Shown here: piece after piece, positions 32,324-42,472 of the stretch
Numbering within the stretch: the stretch's first letter is position 1
How the letters are laid out: the number at the start of each line of letters is the position of its first letter
Source: Pseudomonadota bacterium
GTDB taxonomy: Bacteria > Pseudomonadota > Gammaproteobacteria > Xanthomonadales > Xanthomonadaceae
Length of the DNA stretch: 64,000 bases
Direction: 5' to 3'
NCBI GenBank assembly: GCA_023386795.1
Contig: JAEWJB010000188.1
Coordinates: forward strand, 101,509 to 165,508
Program-made: the position numbers and the translations under genes
Notes under the pieces: generated by a model
What the model saw: the letters and a program-made list of their open reading frames with translations, nothing else
Databases searched by the model: none
What the model was told of the DNA's origin: nothing

Positions 32324-33489
32324 CGACGCGTCCCCCTGGATGCCGCGGATTGGCGGGCGGCGGATTTCTTAGGCGCTTTCTTCGCAGGCGCGGCCTTGGC
32401 CGATGCCTTCTTGACCGGCTGCCTGGCGATAGCCGGTTTCGCCGGCACCTTGGGAGCCGCCTTCTTGGTCGGCGCTTTTCTGTTCGCGGGCGATGCTGGC
32501 TTGTCATCCGCTTCGGGTGGCACCGGGCGCGAGCCGGGCTGGGGACGCGCGGGAGCCGCGCGCGAGGCGCCCTCGCCCATCGCCGCGACCAACCGTCGCA
32601 CAGTGCGCTCCAGTTCGGCGATGCGCTTGTGCGCCGCGTCCATCTCCGAACGCGTCGGCATCCCGTACTGGCTGGCGATCTGCTCGACCTCTTCCTGCAA
32701 CGCCCCGCGCAGGCGCATGTGCGCATTGGCGAAGGCGCCGTAGATCTCACGGAATTCGTCGGACAGCGCGATCGCGTTGTAGGCCTCTTCGGCGGCCTCG
32801 ATCCACAGGTCGAACATCGCCCGCGCACTGGTGAGCTGGCTGCCGAGTTGTTCGTGCTCGGCGAGCTTGGTCTCGAAGCGGTCGAACGCTTGGTCCAGCG
32901 CCGCGCGCAGTTGCTGCAGGTAGGCCTGCGACTGCGCCTGGTAGTCCTGCTGCAGACGCACCAACGCCTGCCAGCGCGACTGGTGGTTGCGGCCCAGCCC
33001 CATCGCCGGCATGTCCAGCCACGGGGCGCTGTCGCGGCGCCATTGTTCCAACGTCTGGGCGGCCTGCTGGAGCCACGGGTCAAAACCGCCCGCGGTGCCG
33101 CCGCGCATCGCGCCGAGCACCCACTGCAGCATGTCGTCGCCTTGGCCCTTCACCGCTTCTCGCCAGGCACCCGCCACCTCGGCACTGCTGGTATCGCGGC
33201 CGGCAAAACGCGCAGCGACGTCACGCATCAGCCCCAGCCAATCGCCTGCCTGCTGGCTGGCGCGGTCCACGGGCGCCCTTGCATCGGCCGGGACGCCCTC
33301 GCCCAGCAGCGTGCGCCACCAGCCCAGCGCCTGCGACCAGCCGGCCGCCGCCGGGTCGTCCCCGGCGGACGCTGCAGCGCCGCCGACGGGCGCGGCCGCA
33401 CCGTGCTGCATGGCCTGCTGCCATGCCTCCCAGTAGCGGCGCGCCTGCGCCTCGGCATCGCGGGTCGGATCGTCACCGGGGGCGGTCAT
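32320..33489 (-). CDS. phaE: Class III PHA synthase subunit PhaE with basic histone-like tail
   Basis: A 389-aa partner subunit of PhaC. The N-terminal two thirds are helical and Trp/Gln-rich (ARRYWEAWQQAMQHG, EQWRRDSAPWLDMPAMGLGR), typical of PhaE. A coiled-coil-like segment with PTRSEMDAAHKRIAELERTV ends the conserved part. The last 75 residues or so are Lys/Ala/Pro-rich (PTKKAAPKVPAKPAIARQ, then PAKKAPKKSAARQ), resembling the DNA-binding tail of PhaF-type phasins and histone H1. That suggests contact with DNA or with the negatively charged granule surface. It overlaps phaC by four bases. Confidence 0.92.
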   Translation of the reverse strand: MTAPGDDPTRDAEAQARRYWEAWQQAMQHGAAAPVGGAAASAGDDPAAAGWSQALGWWRTLLGEGVPADARAPVDRASQQAGDWLGLMRDVAARFAGRDTSSAEVAGAWREAVKGQGDDMLQWVLGAMRGGTAGGFDPWLQQAAQTLEQWRRDSAPWLDMPAMGLGRNHQSRWQALVRLQQDYQAQSQAYLQQLRAALDQAFDRFETKLAEHEQLGSQLTSARAMFDLWIEAAEEAYNAIALSDEFREIYGAFANAHMRLRGALQEEVEQIASQYGMPTRSEMDAAHKRIAELERTVRRLVAAMGEGASRAAPARPQPGSRPVPPEADDKPASPANRKAPTKKAAPKVPAKPAIARQPVKKASAKAAPAKKAPKKSAARQSAASRGTRR

Positions 33490-33530
33490 GCGGTTCTCCT
33501 CGTCGCGTGGGGGTCATCGTGCCGCACGCG

Positions 33531-34145
33531 TCACGGCTTGGGGATATGCAGGGTCTTGCTGATCATGAGCGAACCGGACAGCGCGTACAGCAGCACCAGC
33601 GGATGCAGCAGCCACGGCCCAAGGCGCCACTCGCCCCACCACAGCGCCTCGCCGATGCGGCCGCTGGCGGCGGCCACCACCAGCACGATCACCAGCAACA
33701 GGCTGGTGGGAATCGGCGTGCCCTCGAAATACTTGACCTTGTCGTCCTCGCCGGACAGCTCCACCGCGGTGACGTTGTAGCGCGCCAGCCGGCTCACGCC
33801 GCAGCACACGAAGTAGCTCAGCACCAACCAGTCCCAGCCGCCCTGCAGGCCACAGGCATAGCCCAGCGCCGCCGGCGCCACGCCGAAGGAGATGACGTCG
33901 GCCAGCGAGTCCAGTTCGCGGCCGAGCGTGGAGGAGGATTTGCGCCAACGCGCCACGCGGCCGTCGAGCGCATCGAAGATGAAGGCCAGCGGGATCAACG
34001 CCATGCCGAACAGCAGGTCGCCGCGATGACCATCCTGCAGGAAACGCATCGCGGCGAAGATCGCGCCGGTGCCGCAGAAGGCGTTGGCCAGGGTGAACCA
34101 GTCGGCCAGCTGGAAGTCGCGCAACATCGAGAAATGGCGTTTCAT
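33531..34145 (-). CDS. pssA: CDP-diacylglycerol-serine O-phosphatidyltransferase
   Basis: A 204-aa inner-membrane enzyme forming phosphatidylserine from CDP-diacylglycerol and serine, the precursor of phosphatidylethanolamine. The CDP-alcohol phosphatidyltransferase signature DG-x2-AR-x8-G-x3-D-x3-D is complete (Asp61 to Asp83), followed by the GVSRLARYNV and FEGTPIPTS segments typical of type II PssA. About six to seven membrane segments. The ATG at 34145 fits homologous starts; a Met nine codons earlier is also in frame. It lies 41 bp upstream of phaE and may share its transcript. Confidence 0.92.
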   Translation of the reverse strand: MKRHFSMLRDFQLADWFTLANAFCGTGAIFAAMRFLQDGHRGDLLFGMALIPLAFIFDALDGRVARWRKSSSTLGRELDSLADVISFGVAPAALGYACGLQGGWDWLVLSYFVCCGVSRLARYNVTAVELSGEDDKVKYFEGTPIPTSLLLVIVLVVAAASGRIGEALWWGEWRLGPWLLHPLVLLYALSGSLMISKTLHIPKP

Positions 34146-34235
34146 GCAAACTCGGGACGGAGGCCGATGCACAGGTTAGCGCGACCGGCGCGCCGCGGCG
34201 ACGGCCCTGCCCTTCCCCTACTCGAGGAGATCCGC

Positions 34236-34994
34236 ATGCATCACGTCCTGATCACCGGTGCCGGCAGCGGCATCGGCGCGGGCATCGCCGCCGAACTGGC
34301 CGGCGCCGGCCGCCACATCATCGCCAGCGACCTGGACCTGGCCGCGGCCGAGGCGGTGGCCCAGGCGATCCGGGCCGGCGGCGGCTCGGCGCAGGCCCTG
34401 GCGCTGGACGTCACCTCCGAGGCCAGCGTGGCGAAGGCGCTGGCAGGGCTGGCGCGCGGACCCGACGTGCTGGTCAACAACGCCGGGCTGCAGTACGTCT
34501 CCCCGCTGGAAGCCTTCCCGATGGAACGTTGGGACCTGCTGGTGCAGGTGATGCTCACCGGCGTGGCGCGGCTCACCCGCGCGGTGCTGCCGGGCATGCG
34601 CGAGCGGGGGTTCGGGCGCATCGTCAACATCGGCAGCATCCATTCGCTGGTGGCCAGCCCCTACAAGAGTGCCTACGTGGCGGCCAAGCACGGCCTGGTC
34701 GGCTTTTCCAAGGTGCTGGCGCTGGAGACCGCGCACGACGACATCACCATCAACACCCTGTGCCCGAGCTACGTGAAGACGCCGCTGGTGGACAAGCAGA
34801 TCGCCGACCAGGCCAAGTCGCGCGGCATCCCGGAAGCGGAGGTGGTCGACAAGGTGATGCTGGCGCCGATGCCCAAGGGCCGCTTCATCGAGTACGACGA
34901 GCTGGCCGGCGCGATCGCCTTCCTGTCCTCGCCGCCGGCACGCAACATCACCGGCCAGACGCTGGCCATCGACGGCGGATGGACCGCCCAGTGA
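34236..34994 (+). CDS. 3-hydroxybutyrate dehydrogenase
   Basis: A 252-aa short-chain dehydrogenase with NAD-binding TGAGSGIG, LVNNAGLQYV, and catalytic Ser134, Tyr147 and Lys151 in the family-specific stretch IGSIHSLVASPYKSAYVAAK. It interconverts D-3-hydroxybutyrate and acetoacetate, the route by which PHB carbon re-enters metabolism. GAGGAGA precedes the ATG. It diverges from pssA and sits beside phaEC, which supports the assignment. It is convergent with the Nudix gene. Confidence 0.94.
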   Translation: MHHVLITGAGSGIGAGIAAELAGAGRHIIASDLDLAAAEAVAQAIRAGGGSAQALALDVTSEASVAKALAGLARGPDVLVNNAGLQYVSPLEAFPMERWDLLVQVMLTGVARLTRAVLPGMRERGFGRIVNIGSIHSLVASPYKSAYVAAKHGLVGFSKVLALETAHDDITINTLCPSYVKTPLVDKQIADQAKSRGIPEAEVVDKVMLAPMPKGRFIEYDELAGAIAFLSSPPARNITGQTLAIDGGWTAQ

Positions 34995-34995
34995 A

Positions 34996-35034
34996 GCGAA
35001 GAATGAAGTGAAAAAAGGCTGGTCAATTCTTCGC
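34996..35034. repeat. 9-bp inverted repeat after the hydroxybutyrate dehydrogenase gene
   Basis: GCGAAGAAT (34996-35004) and ATTCTTCGC (35026-35034) form a perfect 9-bp stem with a 21-nt A-rich loop directly after the stop codon. No U-run follows. It may stabilise or weakly terminate the transcript. Confidence 0.55.
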
Positions 35035-35075
35035 CAAGCTACTTGACAGCCAAGCGTGCCGGGGGCTGCCGGCGA

Positions 35076-35110
35076 TTATCCAAATAGTTGTCCACATGCC
35101 GTGTGGATAG
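35076..35110. promoter_or_regulatory. Cluster of three DnaA-box-like nonamers
   Basis: TTATCCAAA (35076-35084, plus), TTGTCCACA (35088-35096, plus) and CTATCCACA (35102-35110, minus strand) each differ from the DnaA box TTATCCACA at one base. The last two form an inverted repeat, TCCACA and TGTGGA. All three lie within 35 bp in a convergent intergenic gap that has no promoter to regulate. Confidence 0.5.
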
Positions 35111-35165
35111 TCTGAACGGTTGACAAAACGCGCGCGCCGCCGCAGCGGCCGCGTGCCCGGCCGGC

Positions 35166-35651
35166 TCAGCGCGAGAACGACCAGGACTGCATGCGGCCAT
35201 CCCGGTACGGCATCACCCCGTGGAAAGGGCGCGGGTCGCCGTCGAACACCAGCGGCAGGAAATGGCGGTCGCCTTCCCACATCGGCAACTCGTGCAGGCG
35301 GTCCAGCGGCACCCACTCCAGGGTGCCCTCGGGGTTGGAGGCCAGTGTCTGGCCGCTGTAGCGGTCGATCACGAACACGAAGCCCAGCCAGTCTTCGCCC
35401 TGCTTGCCGAAGCCCGGCCAACTCACCGTGCCGCGCAGCTGCATCGATTCGCACTCGATGCCAGCCTCCTCGCGCAGCTCGCGGCGCATGCCCGCCATGA
35501 CGTCCTCTTCCGGCTCGACCTTGCCACCCAGGCCGTTGTACTTGCCCAGGTGGTGGTCGCCGGGGCGGGCGTTGCGGTGGATCATCAGGACCTGGCTGCC
35601 ATCAGCGGACAGCACGTAGCCAAGCGTGGCGACGATGGGGGTGTAAGGCAT
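35166..35651 (-). CDS. Nudix hydrolase (MutT-like 8-oxo-dGTPase family)
   Basis: A 161-aa Nudix hydrolase. The Nudix box G-x5-E-x7-REUxEExGU is intact, from GGKVEPEED to RRELREEAGIE. The N-terminus TLGYVLSADGSQVLMIHRN and the C-terminal VPLDRLHELPMWEGDRHFLPLVFDGD resemble the MTH1-like branch that hydrolyses oxidised purine triphosphates; another nucleoside diphosphate substrate is possible. The ATG at 35651 fits the domain start. Next on the same strand upstream is a YqiB/DUF1249-like gene. Confidence 0.92.
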   Translation of the reverse strand: MPYTPIVATLGYVLSADGSQVLMIHRNARPGDHHLGKYNGLGGKVEPEEDVMAGMRRELREEAGIECESMQLRGTVSWPGFGKQGEDWLGFVFVIDRYSGQTLASNPEGTLEWVPLDRLHELPMWEGDRHFLPLVFDGDPRPFHGVMPYRDGRMQSWSFSR

Positions 35652-35720
35652 GGGCGGGCGAACAGGCGAAAGGGCGGCAGTATGACCCAAGCCGCGCGGC
35701 GGTGAGGCGGCGGTGCGTGG

Positions 35721-36212
35721 TCAGCCGGCCTGCAACGCGGCCACGTTGGGCGCGACCGGGCGCAGGCGGGCCACGCCGTGGCCGCGCTCGGCCAGATACT
35801 CCAGCCACTTGCCGAGGAAGGTGTTCATCCGCATGCGATGGTTGATGAGCTCGTCCGGCGGTGGGTACAGGCCCATCACGTCCTGCCAGCGGCGCCCGAC
35901 GTAACAGTGGGTTGTCTCGGCCTGGCGGGCATCGCGGTACAGGCGCACGTAGGCCGAAGGGTCCGGCTCGCCGGTGACCGGGTCGCACAGGTCGTAGGTC
36001 AGGCGCAGCTCCACCGTGTACGGGTGGCGCTCGAGCACTTCCAGCCGCAGGTCCAGGCCATCGCCGACGCTGGACAGGTAGCTGCCGGTGGCTAGGTCGG
36101 CCGGGGCGAACAGCCGGGTGAGGTGGACGTAGTTCTCCGCGTACAGCCCCATCAGCCAGCCGAAACGGCTCAACCGGGGGATGCGTTCGTGGCGGGCATG
36201 GACGTGCGGCAT
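35721..36212 (-). CDS. DUF1249 (YqiB-like) protein
   Basis: A 163-aa soluble protein resembling E. coli YqiB: RFGWLMGLYAENYVHLTRLF near the N-terminus, then TVELRLTYDLCDP, VRLYRDARQAE and the C-terminal RMRMNTFLGKWLEYLAERGH. In E. coli yqiB lies between nudF and cpdA; here too it is adjacent to a Nudix gene on the same strand (69-bp gap), so the pairing is conserved. Biochemical function is not established. Confidence 0.87.
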   Translation of the reverse strand: MPHVHARHERIPRLSRFGWLMGLYAENYVHLTRLFAPADLATGSYLSSVGDGLDLRLEVLERHPYTVELRLTYDLCDPVTGEPDPSAYVRLYRDARQAETTHCYVGRRWQDVMGLYPPPDELINHRMRMNTFLGKWLEYLAERGHGVARLRPVAPNVAALQAG

Positions 36213-36310
36213 GGGGCGATCCTACACGCTGCGCCGCAACAGCGGCAGCATTGAAAAGCAGCCGCCGCGCCCCTATCTTGGAGGCTCCCCGACGCCCTGC
36301 CCGGCCCGCG

Positions 36311-37132
36311 CTAGAACATCTCGCGCTGCAGCCCGAACGTGGTCAGCACCTTGCTGGAAATCTCCTCGATGGAGGTGTGCGTGGTGCTCAGGGTCGGAAT
36401 CCGCTCCATCTGGAACATCTGCTCGGCGGCCGCGACCTCGCGGCGGCAGGTCTCCGGCGCGGAGTACCGCGAATTGGGCCGACGTTCCTGGCGGATCTGC
36501 TGCAGGCGATCCGGGTCGATGGTCAGGCCGAACAGCTTGCGCCGGTATGCGCGCAGCCGCGGTGGCAGGCGGTCCGATTCCAGGTCCTCGTCGGTGAGCG
36601 GGTAGTTCGCCGCCTTCACCCCGTAGTGCAATGCCAGGTAGATGCACGTCGGCGTCTTGCCGGCGCGCGACACCGCCACCAGGATCACGTCGGCCTCGTC
36701 GTAGTCCAGCGCCACCCCGTCGTCGTGGCTGAGCGCGAAGTTCATCGCGTTGATGCGGCGGTGGTAGGTCTCGAAATCGACCATGCCGTGCGCGCGGCCT
36801 ACCCGCGAATGGCGCGGGCTGTTGAGCTCGCGCTCCAGCGGCTCGATGAAGGGGGCGAACACGTCCAGCATCAACGCCCCGCTCTCGGCCAGGATCAGGC
36901 TCAGCTGCGGGTCCACGCAGGAGTTCACCACGATCGGCCGCGCCTGGTAGCGCTCCCCGGCAGTCACGATCCGCTGGCAGGCCTCGCGTGCCTTGTCTGG
37001 ATCGTCGATGAACGAAAGGCGGTCGGTGACGAAGCTGAAACCGCTGAACTGGGTGAGCAGGCTATGCCCAATGGTTTCAGCGGTGATACCGGTTCCATCG
37101 GATACGTAGAACACCGGCCGGGACGTGGACAT
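36311..37132 (-). CDS. ppsR: PEP synthase regulatory protein (DUF299 kinase/pyrophosphorylase)
   Basis: A 273-aa bifunctional enzyme that phosphorylates PEP synthase with ADP to inactivate it and reverses this by phosphate-dependent dephosphorylation. The N-terminus FYVSDGTGITAETIGHSL and the P-loop-like VAVSRAGKTPTCIYLA are diagnostic, as is the C-terminal STTHTSIEEIS. The ATG at 37132 is the family start. It is divergent from ppsA, its substrate gene, with a 143-bp shared intergenic region. Confidence 0.95.
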   Translation of the reverse strand: MSTSRPVFYVSDGTGITAETIGHSLLTQFSGFSFVTDRLSFIDDPDKAREACQRIVTAGERYQARPIVVNSCVDPQLSLILAESGALMLDVFAPFIEPLERELNSPRHSRVGRAHGMVDFETYHRRINAMNFALSHDDGVALDYDEADVILVAVSRAGKTPTCIYLALHYGVKAANYPLTDEDLESDRLPPRLRAYRRKLFGLTIDPDRLQQIRQERRPNSRYSAPETCRREVAAAEQMFQMERIPTLSTTHTSIEEISSKVLTTFGLQREMF

Positions 37133-37275
37133 GGGCTTCACTCGCGGGTATGGAACGGGTTTATCGCAAATCCGCAACCTTGTGCGGGATTGCTTGCGCG
37201 CTGCATCATAGTGGCTTCTTCCTACGGACGCGGCCATGCAGCCCGCTCGGGCGATGGCCATACGGAGCATCGCGC

Positions 37276-39654
<2,379 letters not shown>

Positions 39655-39693
39655 CGTCACGTTGATCCACCGGCCGTTACATTGGCCTCACGC

Positions 39694-39724
39694 AAGCCCC
39701 GCCCTGCGGGGCTTCGTGTTTTTC
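39694..39724 (+). terminator. Rho-independent terminator of ppsA
   Basis: Stem AAGCCCCGC / GCGGGGCTT (9 bp) with a CCT loop, followed by CGTGTTTTT. It begins 40 bp after the ppsA stop and ends 20 bp before the mscS ATG. Confidence 0.9.
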
Positions 39725-39744
39725 GCGACAGGAGAATATGCACG

Positions 39745-40662
39745 ATGACCCAAGCCGCCGTCCCCGCGACCCCGGTCGCCCCGCTCGTTCCCTCGACCTG
39801 GTTCCAACAGTTGAACTGGGAACGCCTGCTGGAAACCTATGGCGTGCCTGCCCTTTCAGCGCTCATCGTCCTGCTCGTTGGACTCTGGCTGGCCAAGCGC
39901 CTTGCCAATGCCGTGCCACGGGCCACGACGCGTATCGGCGCCGATCCGATGCTGGGCAGTTTTCTTCGTAACGTCGCCTACATCGGTTCGCTGATCATCG
40001 TGGTGGTCCTGGCGATCAACACGTTGGGCGTGCCCATTTCGCCGCTGCTGGCCGTGCTGGGCACCGCCGGCCTGGCCATTGGCCTGGCACTGAAGGATTC
40101 GCTGTCCAACATCGCTTCCGGTGTGATGCTGGTGACGCTGCGTCCATTCCATGTCGGTGACGTGGTGACGGTGGCCGGACAGACCGGCACCGTGGAATCC
40201 GTGCGCATCTTCCAGACCGTGCTCAACGGCGCGGACCTGCAGCGCTTCACGATCCCCAACAACCTGATCACCGCCGCCCCGATCATCAACCTCACCGCGC
40301 AGCCGAATCGCCGTGTCGAGCTGGTCGTGGGCATCGGCTACGAGGACGACATCGCGCAGGCGCGCGAGATCGTCATGGGCCTGATGAGGGCCGATTCGCG
40401 CGTGTTGCAGCAGCCGGCCGCCGACGTGGTGGTCTACGAGCTGGCGACCAACTCCGTGAACCTGGGCATCCGTTGCTTCGTGAAGGCTGGCGACTGGTTT
40501 GGCGTCAAGGTCACGCTGCTGGAGCAGATCAAGGGCGCCTTCGACAAGGCCGGGATCAATATCCCCTATCCGCAGCAGGACATGCACCTGTACCTGCATG
40601 GCGGCGACGGCAAGCAGATCGACCTGAAGGCGCTGGTGCGCGATGCACCCCAGGGCAGTTGA
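39745..40662 (+). CDS. Small-conductance mechanosensitive channel (MscS family)
   Basis: A 305-aa MscS-type channel. Three membrane segments (about 33-53, 73-95 and 97-125) end in the pore helix VLGTAGLAIGLALKDSLSNIASG. The beta domain then begins (TLRPFHVGDVVTVAGQTGTVESV) and includes FTIPNNLITAAPIINL. It opens on hypo-osmotic shock to release solutes. The ATG at 39745 follows an AGGAG about ten bases upstream. The ppsA terminator precedes it, so it is its own unit. Confidence 0.93.
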   Translation: MTQAAVPATPVAPLVPSTWFQQLNWERLLETYGVPALSALIVLLVGLWLAKRLANAVPRATTRIGADPMLGSFLRNVAYIGSLIIVVVLAINTLGVPISPLLAVLGTAGLAIGLALKDSLSNIASGVMLVTLRPFHVGDVVTVAGQTGTVESVRIFQTVLNGADLQRFTIPNNLITAAPIINLTAQPNRRVELVVGIGYEDDIAQAREIVMGLMRADSRVLQQPAADVVVYELATNSVNLGIRCFVKAGDWFGVKVTLLEQIKGAFDKAGINIPYPQQDMHLYLHGGDGKQIDLKALVRDAPQGS

Positions 40663-40672
40663 GGGGTTCAGG

Positions 40673-40698
40673 GGTCGCGGCTGAAGCCGCTCCTACAG
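40673..40698. repeat. REP-like palindromic element
   Basis: GTCGCGGCTGAAGCCGCTCC, followed by TACAG, is the reverse of the GTAGGAGCGGCTTCAGCCGC element that is dispersed in many Pseudomonas and Xanthomonadaceae genomes. The imperfect palindrome GCGGCTgaAGCCGC forms a hairpin. Only this copy was noticed in the window. Confidence 0.7.
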
Positions 40699-40730
40699 GG
40701 ACATCCCATGCCTGGCGCGCGGGATGTCCC
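40698..40730. repeat. 10-bp inverted repeat between mscS and orn
   Basis: GGGACATCCC (40698-40707) and GGGATGTCCC (40721-40730) form a perfect 10-bp stem with a 13-nt loop, directly abutting the REP-like element. No U-run is present on either strand. It may act as a bidirectional transcript end for the convergent mscS and orn genes. Confidence 0.6.
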
Positions 40731-40742
40731 GGCGCCACGGGC

Positions 40743-41318
40743 TTACCGCTCGCCCGGCAGGCCGGCCAGTTCGCCCATGAAACGGCGATAGTGGCGCAGT
40801 TCGTCGATCGAATCGTGCACGTCGCTCAGCGCGGTGTGGTTGGAGGTCTTCGCCACGCCCGCCAGCACCTGCGGCGACCACCGGCGCGCCAGTTCCTTGA
40901 TCGTGGACACGTCGAGGTTGCGGTAATGGAAGTAGCGCTCCAGGCGCGGCATCTGCCGGTGCAGGAAGCGGCGGTCCTGGCAGATCGAATTGCCGCACAT
41001 CGGCGAGGCGCCCGCACTGATCCATTGCTGCAGGAAGGCGATGGTCTGCGCTTCGGCCTGGCCCAGCGTGATCTCGCTGTCGAGCACGCGCTGCCACAAA
41101 CCGGAACGACGGTGCTGGTTGCGGTTCCACTCGTCCATCGCTTCCAGCGTGGCCAGCGGGTGGGCGATGGCGTACTCGGGACCTTCGGCAAGCACGTTGA
41201 GCTGGGCGTCGGTGACGACGGTGGCGATCTCGATGATGGAGTCGCGATCCGTATCCAGCCCGGTCATCTCCAGATCGATCCAGATCAACCGGTCATTGCC
41301 CGCCGTGATTGCCGCCAT
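40743..41318 (-). CDS. orn: Oligoribonuclease
   Basis: A 191-aa DEDDh 3'-5' exonuclease that finishes degradation of 2-5 nt RNAs, including the pGpG product of c-di-GMP turnover. Asp15 and Glu17 lie in WIDLEMTGLD; further features are GNSICQDRRFLHRQMP and the C-terminal HTALSDVHDSIDELRHYR with the catalytic His and Asp. Length and N-terminus agree with the family. It is essential or growth-limiting in many gammaproteobacteria. It lies 60 bp before the tadA stop on the same strand. Confidence 0.96.
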   Translation of the reverse strand: MAAITAGNDRLIWIDLEMTGLDTDRDSIIEIATVVTDAQLNVLAEGPEYAIAHPLATLEAMDEWNRNQHRRSGLWQRVLDSEITLGQAEAQTIAFLQQWISAGASPMCGNSICQDRRFLHRQMPRLERYFHYRNLDVSTIKELARRWSPQVLAGVAKTSNHTALSDVHDSIDELRHYRRFMGELAGLPGER

Positions 41319-41378
41319 GTTCCTTCCGTGCAGTCTCGTAGTGAGAACTGCATCATACCCCGCAACTTCCGCTTGCGG

Positions 41379-41879
41379 TCACAGCGCCGGCTTGCCCCGC
41401 TTGGCGCGGAAATAATTGGTGAGCCGGCGGCTCGCTTCATCGGCCAGGACGCCGCGATCCACCTGCACGCGATGGTTGTGGCGCGGGTCGGCGAGCAGGT
41501 CGAACACGCTGCCCGCCGCGCCGGTCTTGGGGTCGCTGGCGGCGTACACCACGCGCGCCACCCGCGCATGCACGATCGCCATGGCGCACATCGCGCACGG
41601 CTCCAGCGTCACGTAGAGCGTGCAGCCGACCAGGCGATGGTTGCGCAGCCGCTTGCCGCCTTCCCGCAACGCCATGATCTCGGCGTGGGCGCTGGGGTCG
41701 TGACTGGCGATGTTGTAGTTCCAGCCCTCGCCCAGCCGCTCGCCGTCGGGACCGACCAGGACCGCACCGACGGGAATCTCGTCGAACTCGCGCTCGGCGC
41801 GCTCGGCCAGCGCCAGCGCCTCGGCCATCCAGTAGGCATCGGCCTCCGGCCCGGGCGGGTGCACGGGCGCCGCGTTCAC
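41379..41879 (-). CDS. tadA: tRNA adenosine(34) deaminase
   Basis: A 166-aa zinc deaminase converting A34 to inosine in tRNA-Arg. The zinc site is complete: His65 and catalytic Glu67 in SAHAEIMALR, and Cys95/Cys98 in EPCAMCAMA. The start is GTG at 41879, overlapping the mntR stop (GTGA); no ATG gives the family N-terminus. Translational coupling to a manganese regulator is curious but frequent in compact genomes. The conserved NHRVQVDRGVL segment supports TadA over other deaminases. Confidence 0.94.
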   Translation of the reverse strand: MNAAPVHPPGPEADAYWMAEALALAERAEREFDEIPVGAVLVGPDGERLGEGWNYNIASHDPSAHAEIMALREGGKRLRNHRLVGCTLYVTLEPCAMCAMAIVHARVARVVYAASDPKTGAAGSVFDLLADPRHNHRVQVDRGVLADEASRRLTNYFRAKRGKPAL

Positions 41880-42337
41880 CGGCCTTCCTGGCGGCGAACG
41901 AACGCCTCGAACGCCGCCAGTGTGGCCTCGCTCACGTGATGCTCGATGCCCTCGGCGTCGCGCCGCGCGGTATCGATGTCGATGCCCAGGGCGAGCAGGA
42001 AACGCTCGACCGTCTGGTGGCGCTGCCGGCATTCGGCGGCCAGCTGTTCGCCGGCCGGGGTCAGGAACACGCCACGATAGGGGCGCTGGACGACCCAGCC
42101 GTCGCGGACCAGCCGCTTGAGCATCTTGGCCACCGTGGGTTGGGCCACGCCCATGCGTGCGGCGATGTCGACCTGCCGCGCCTCGCCGCCGTCGACCAGC
42201 AGGTCGGAGATCAGCTCGACGTAGTCCTCCACCAGCTCGGTGCGATGCGCTTCGCGGACCTGGCGGAAGCGATCCAGGTGCACGTGTGCATCGACCAGCG
42301 CGGGGGCGGGGTCGGCGGGTTTGTCGGTCTTGCCCAT
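41876..42337 (-). CDS. mntR: Manganese-responsive DtxR-family repressor MntR
   Basis: A 153-aa metalloregulator. A winged helix-turn-helix (VDIAARMGVAQPTVAKMLKRL, then GVFLTPAGEQLA) is followed by a dimer/metal domain with acidic and His residues (ECRQRHQTVERFLLALGID, GIEHHVSEATL). No C-terminal SH3-like domain is present, matching E. coli-type MntR. It diverges from mntH with 135 bp between starts, and the ATATAGC inverted repeat before mntH is its evident target: Mn(II)-bound MntR represses uptake. Confidence 0.93.
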   Translation of the reverse strand: MGKTDKPADPAPALVDAHVHLDRFRQVREAHRTELVEDYVELISDLLVDGGEARQVDIAARMGVAQPTVAKMLKRLVRDGWVVQRPYRGVFLTPAGEQLAAECRQRHQTVERFLLALGIDIDTARRDAEGIEHHVSEATLAAFEAFVRRQEGR

Positions 42338-42402
42338 TCATCGGTCCTGCGCGCGGCGATCCGCCGCCCCGCTATTTTGCGGCACGCAGCCTATGATGAC
42401 GA

Positions 42403-42442
42403 TTCAAATTGCCAATGCTCAACAATATAGCGATTGCTATAT
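42403..42442 (+). promoter_or_regulatory. mntH promoter with MntR box
   Basis: Candidate -35 TTCAAA (42403-42408) and -10 TATAGC (42426-42431) are 17 bp apart. The perfect inverted repeat ATATAGC-GATT-GCTATAT (42425-42442) covers the -10 and shares ATAGC-N4-GCTAT with the E. coli MntR box. Repressor binding would block RNA polymerase. Confidence 0.78.
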
Positions 42443-42472
42443 GATGCGGCCGTACCCGTTCCGGCCTGCCCG

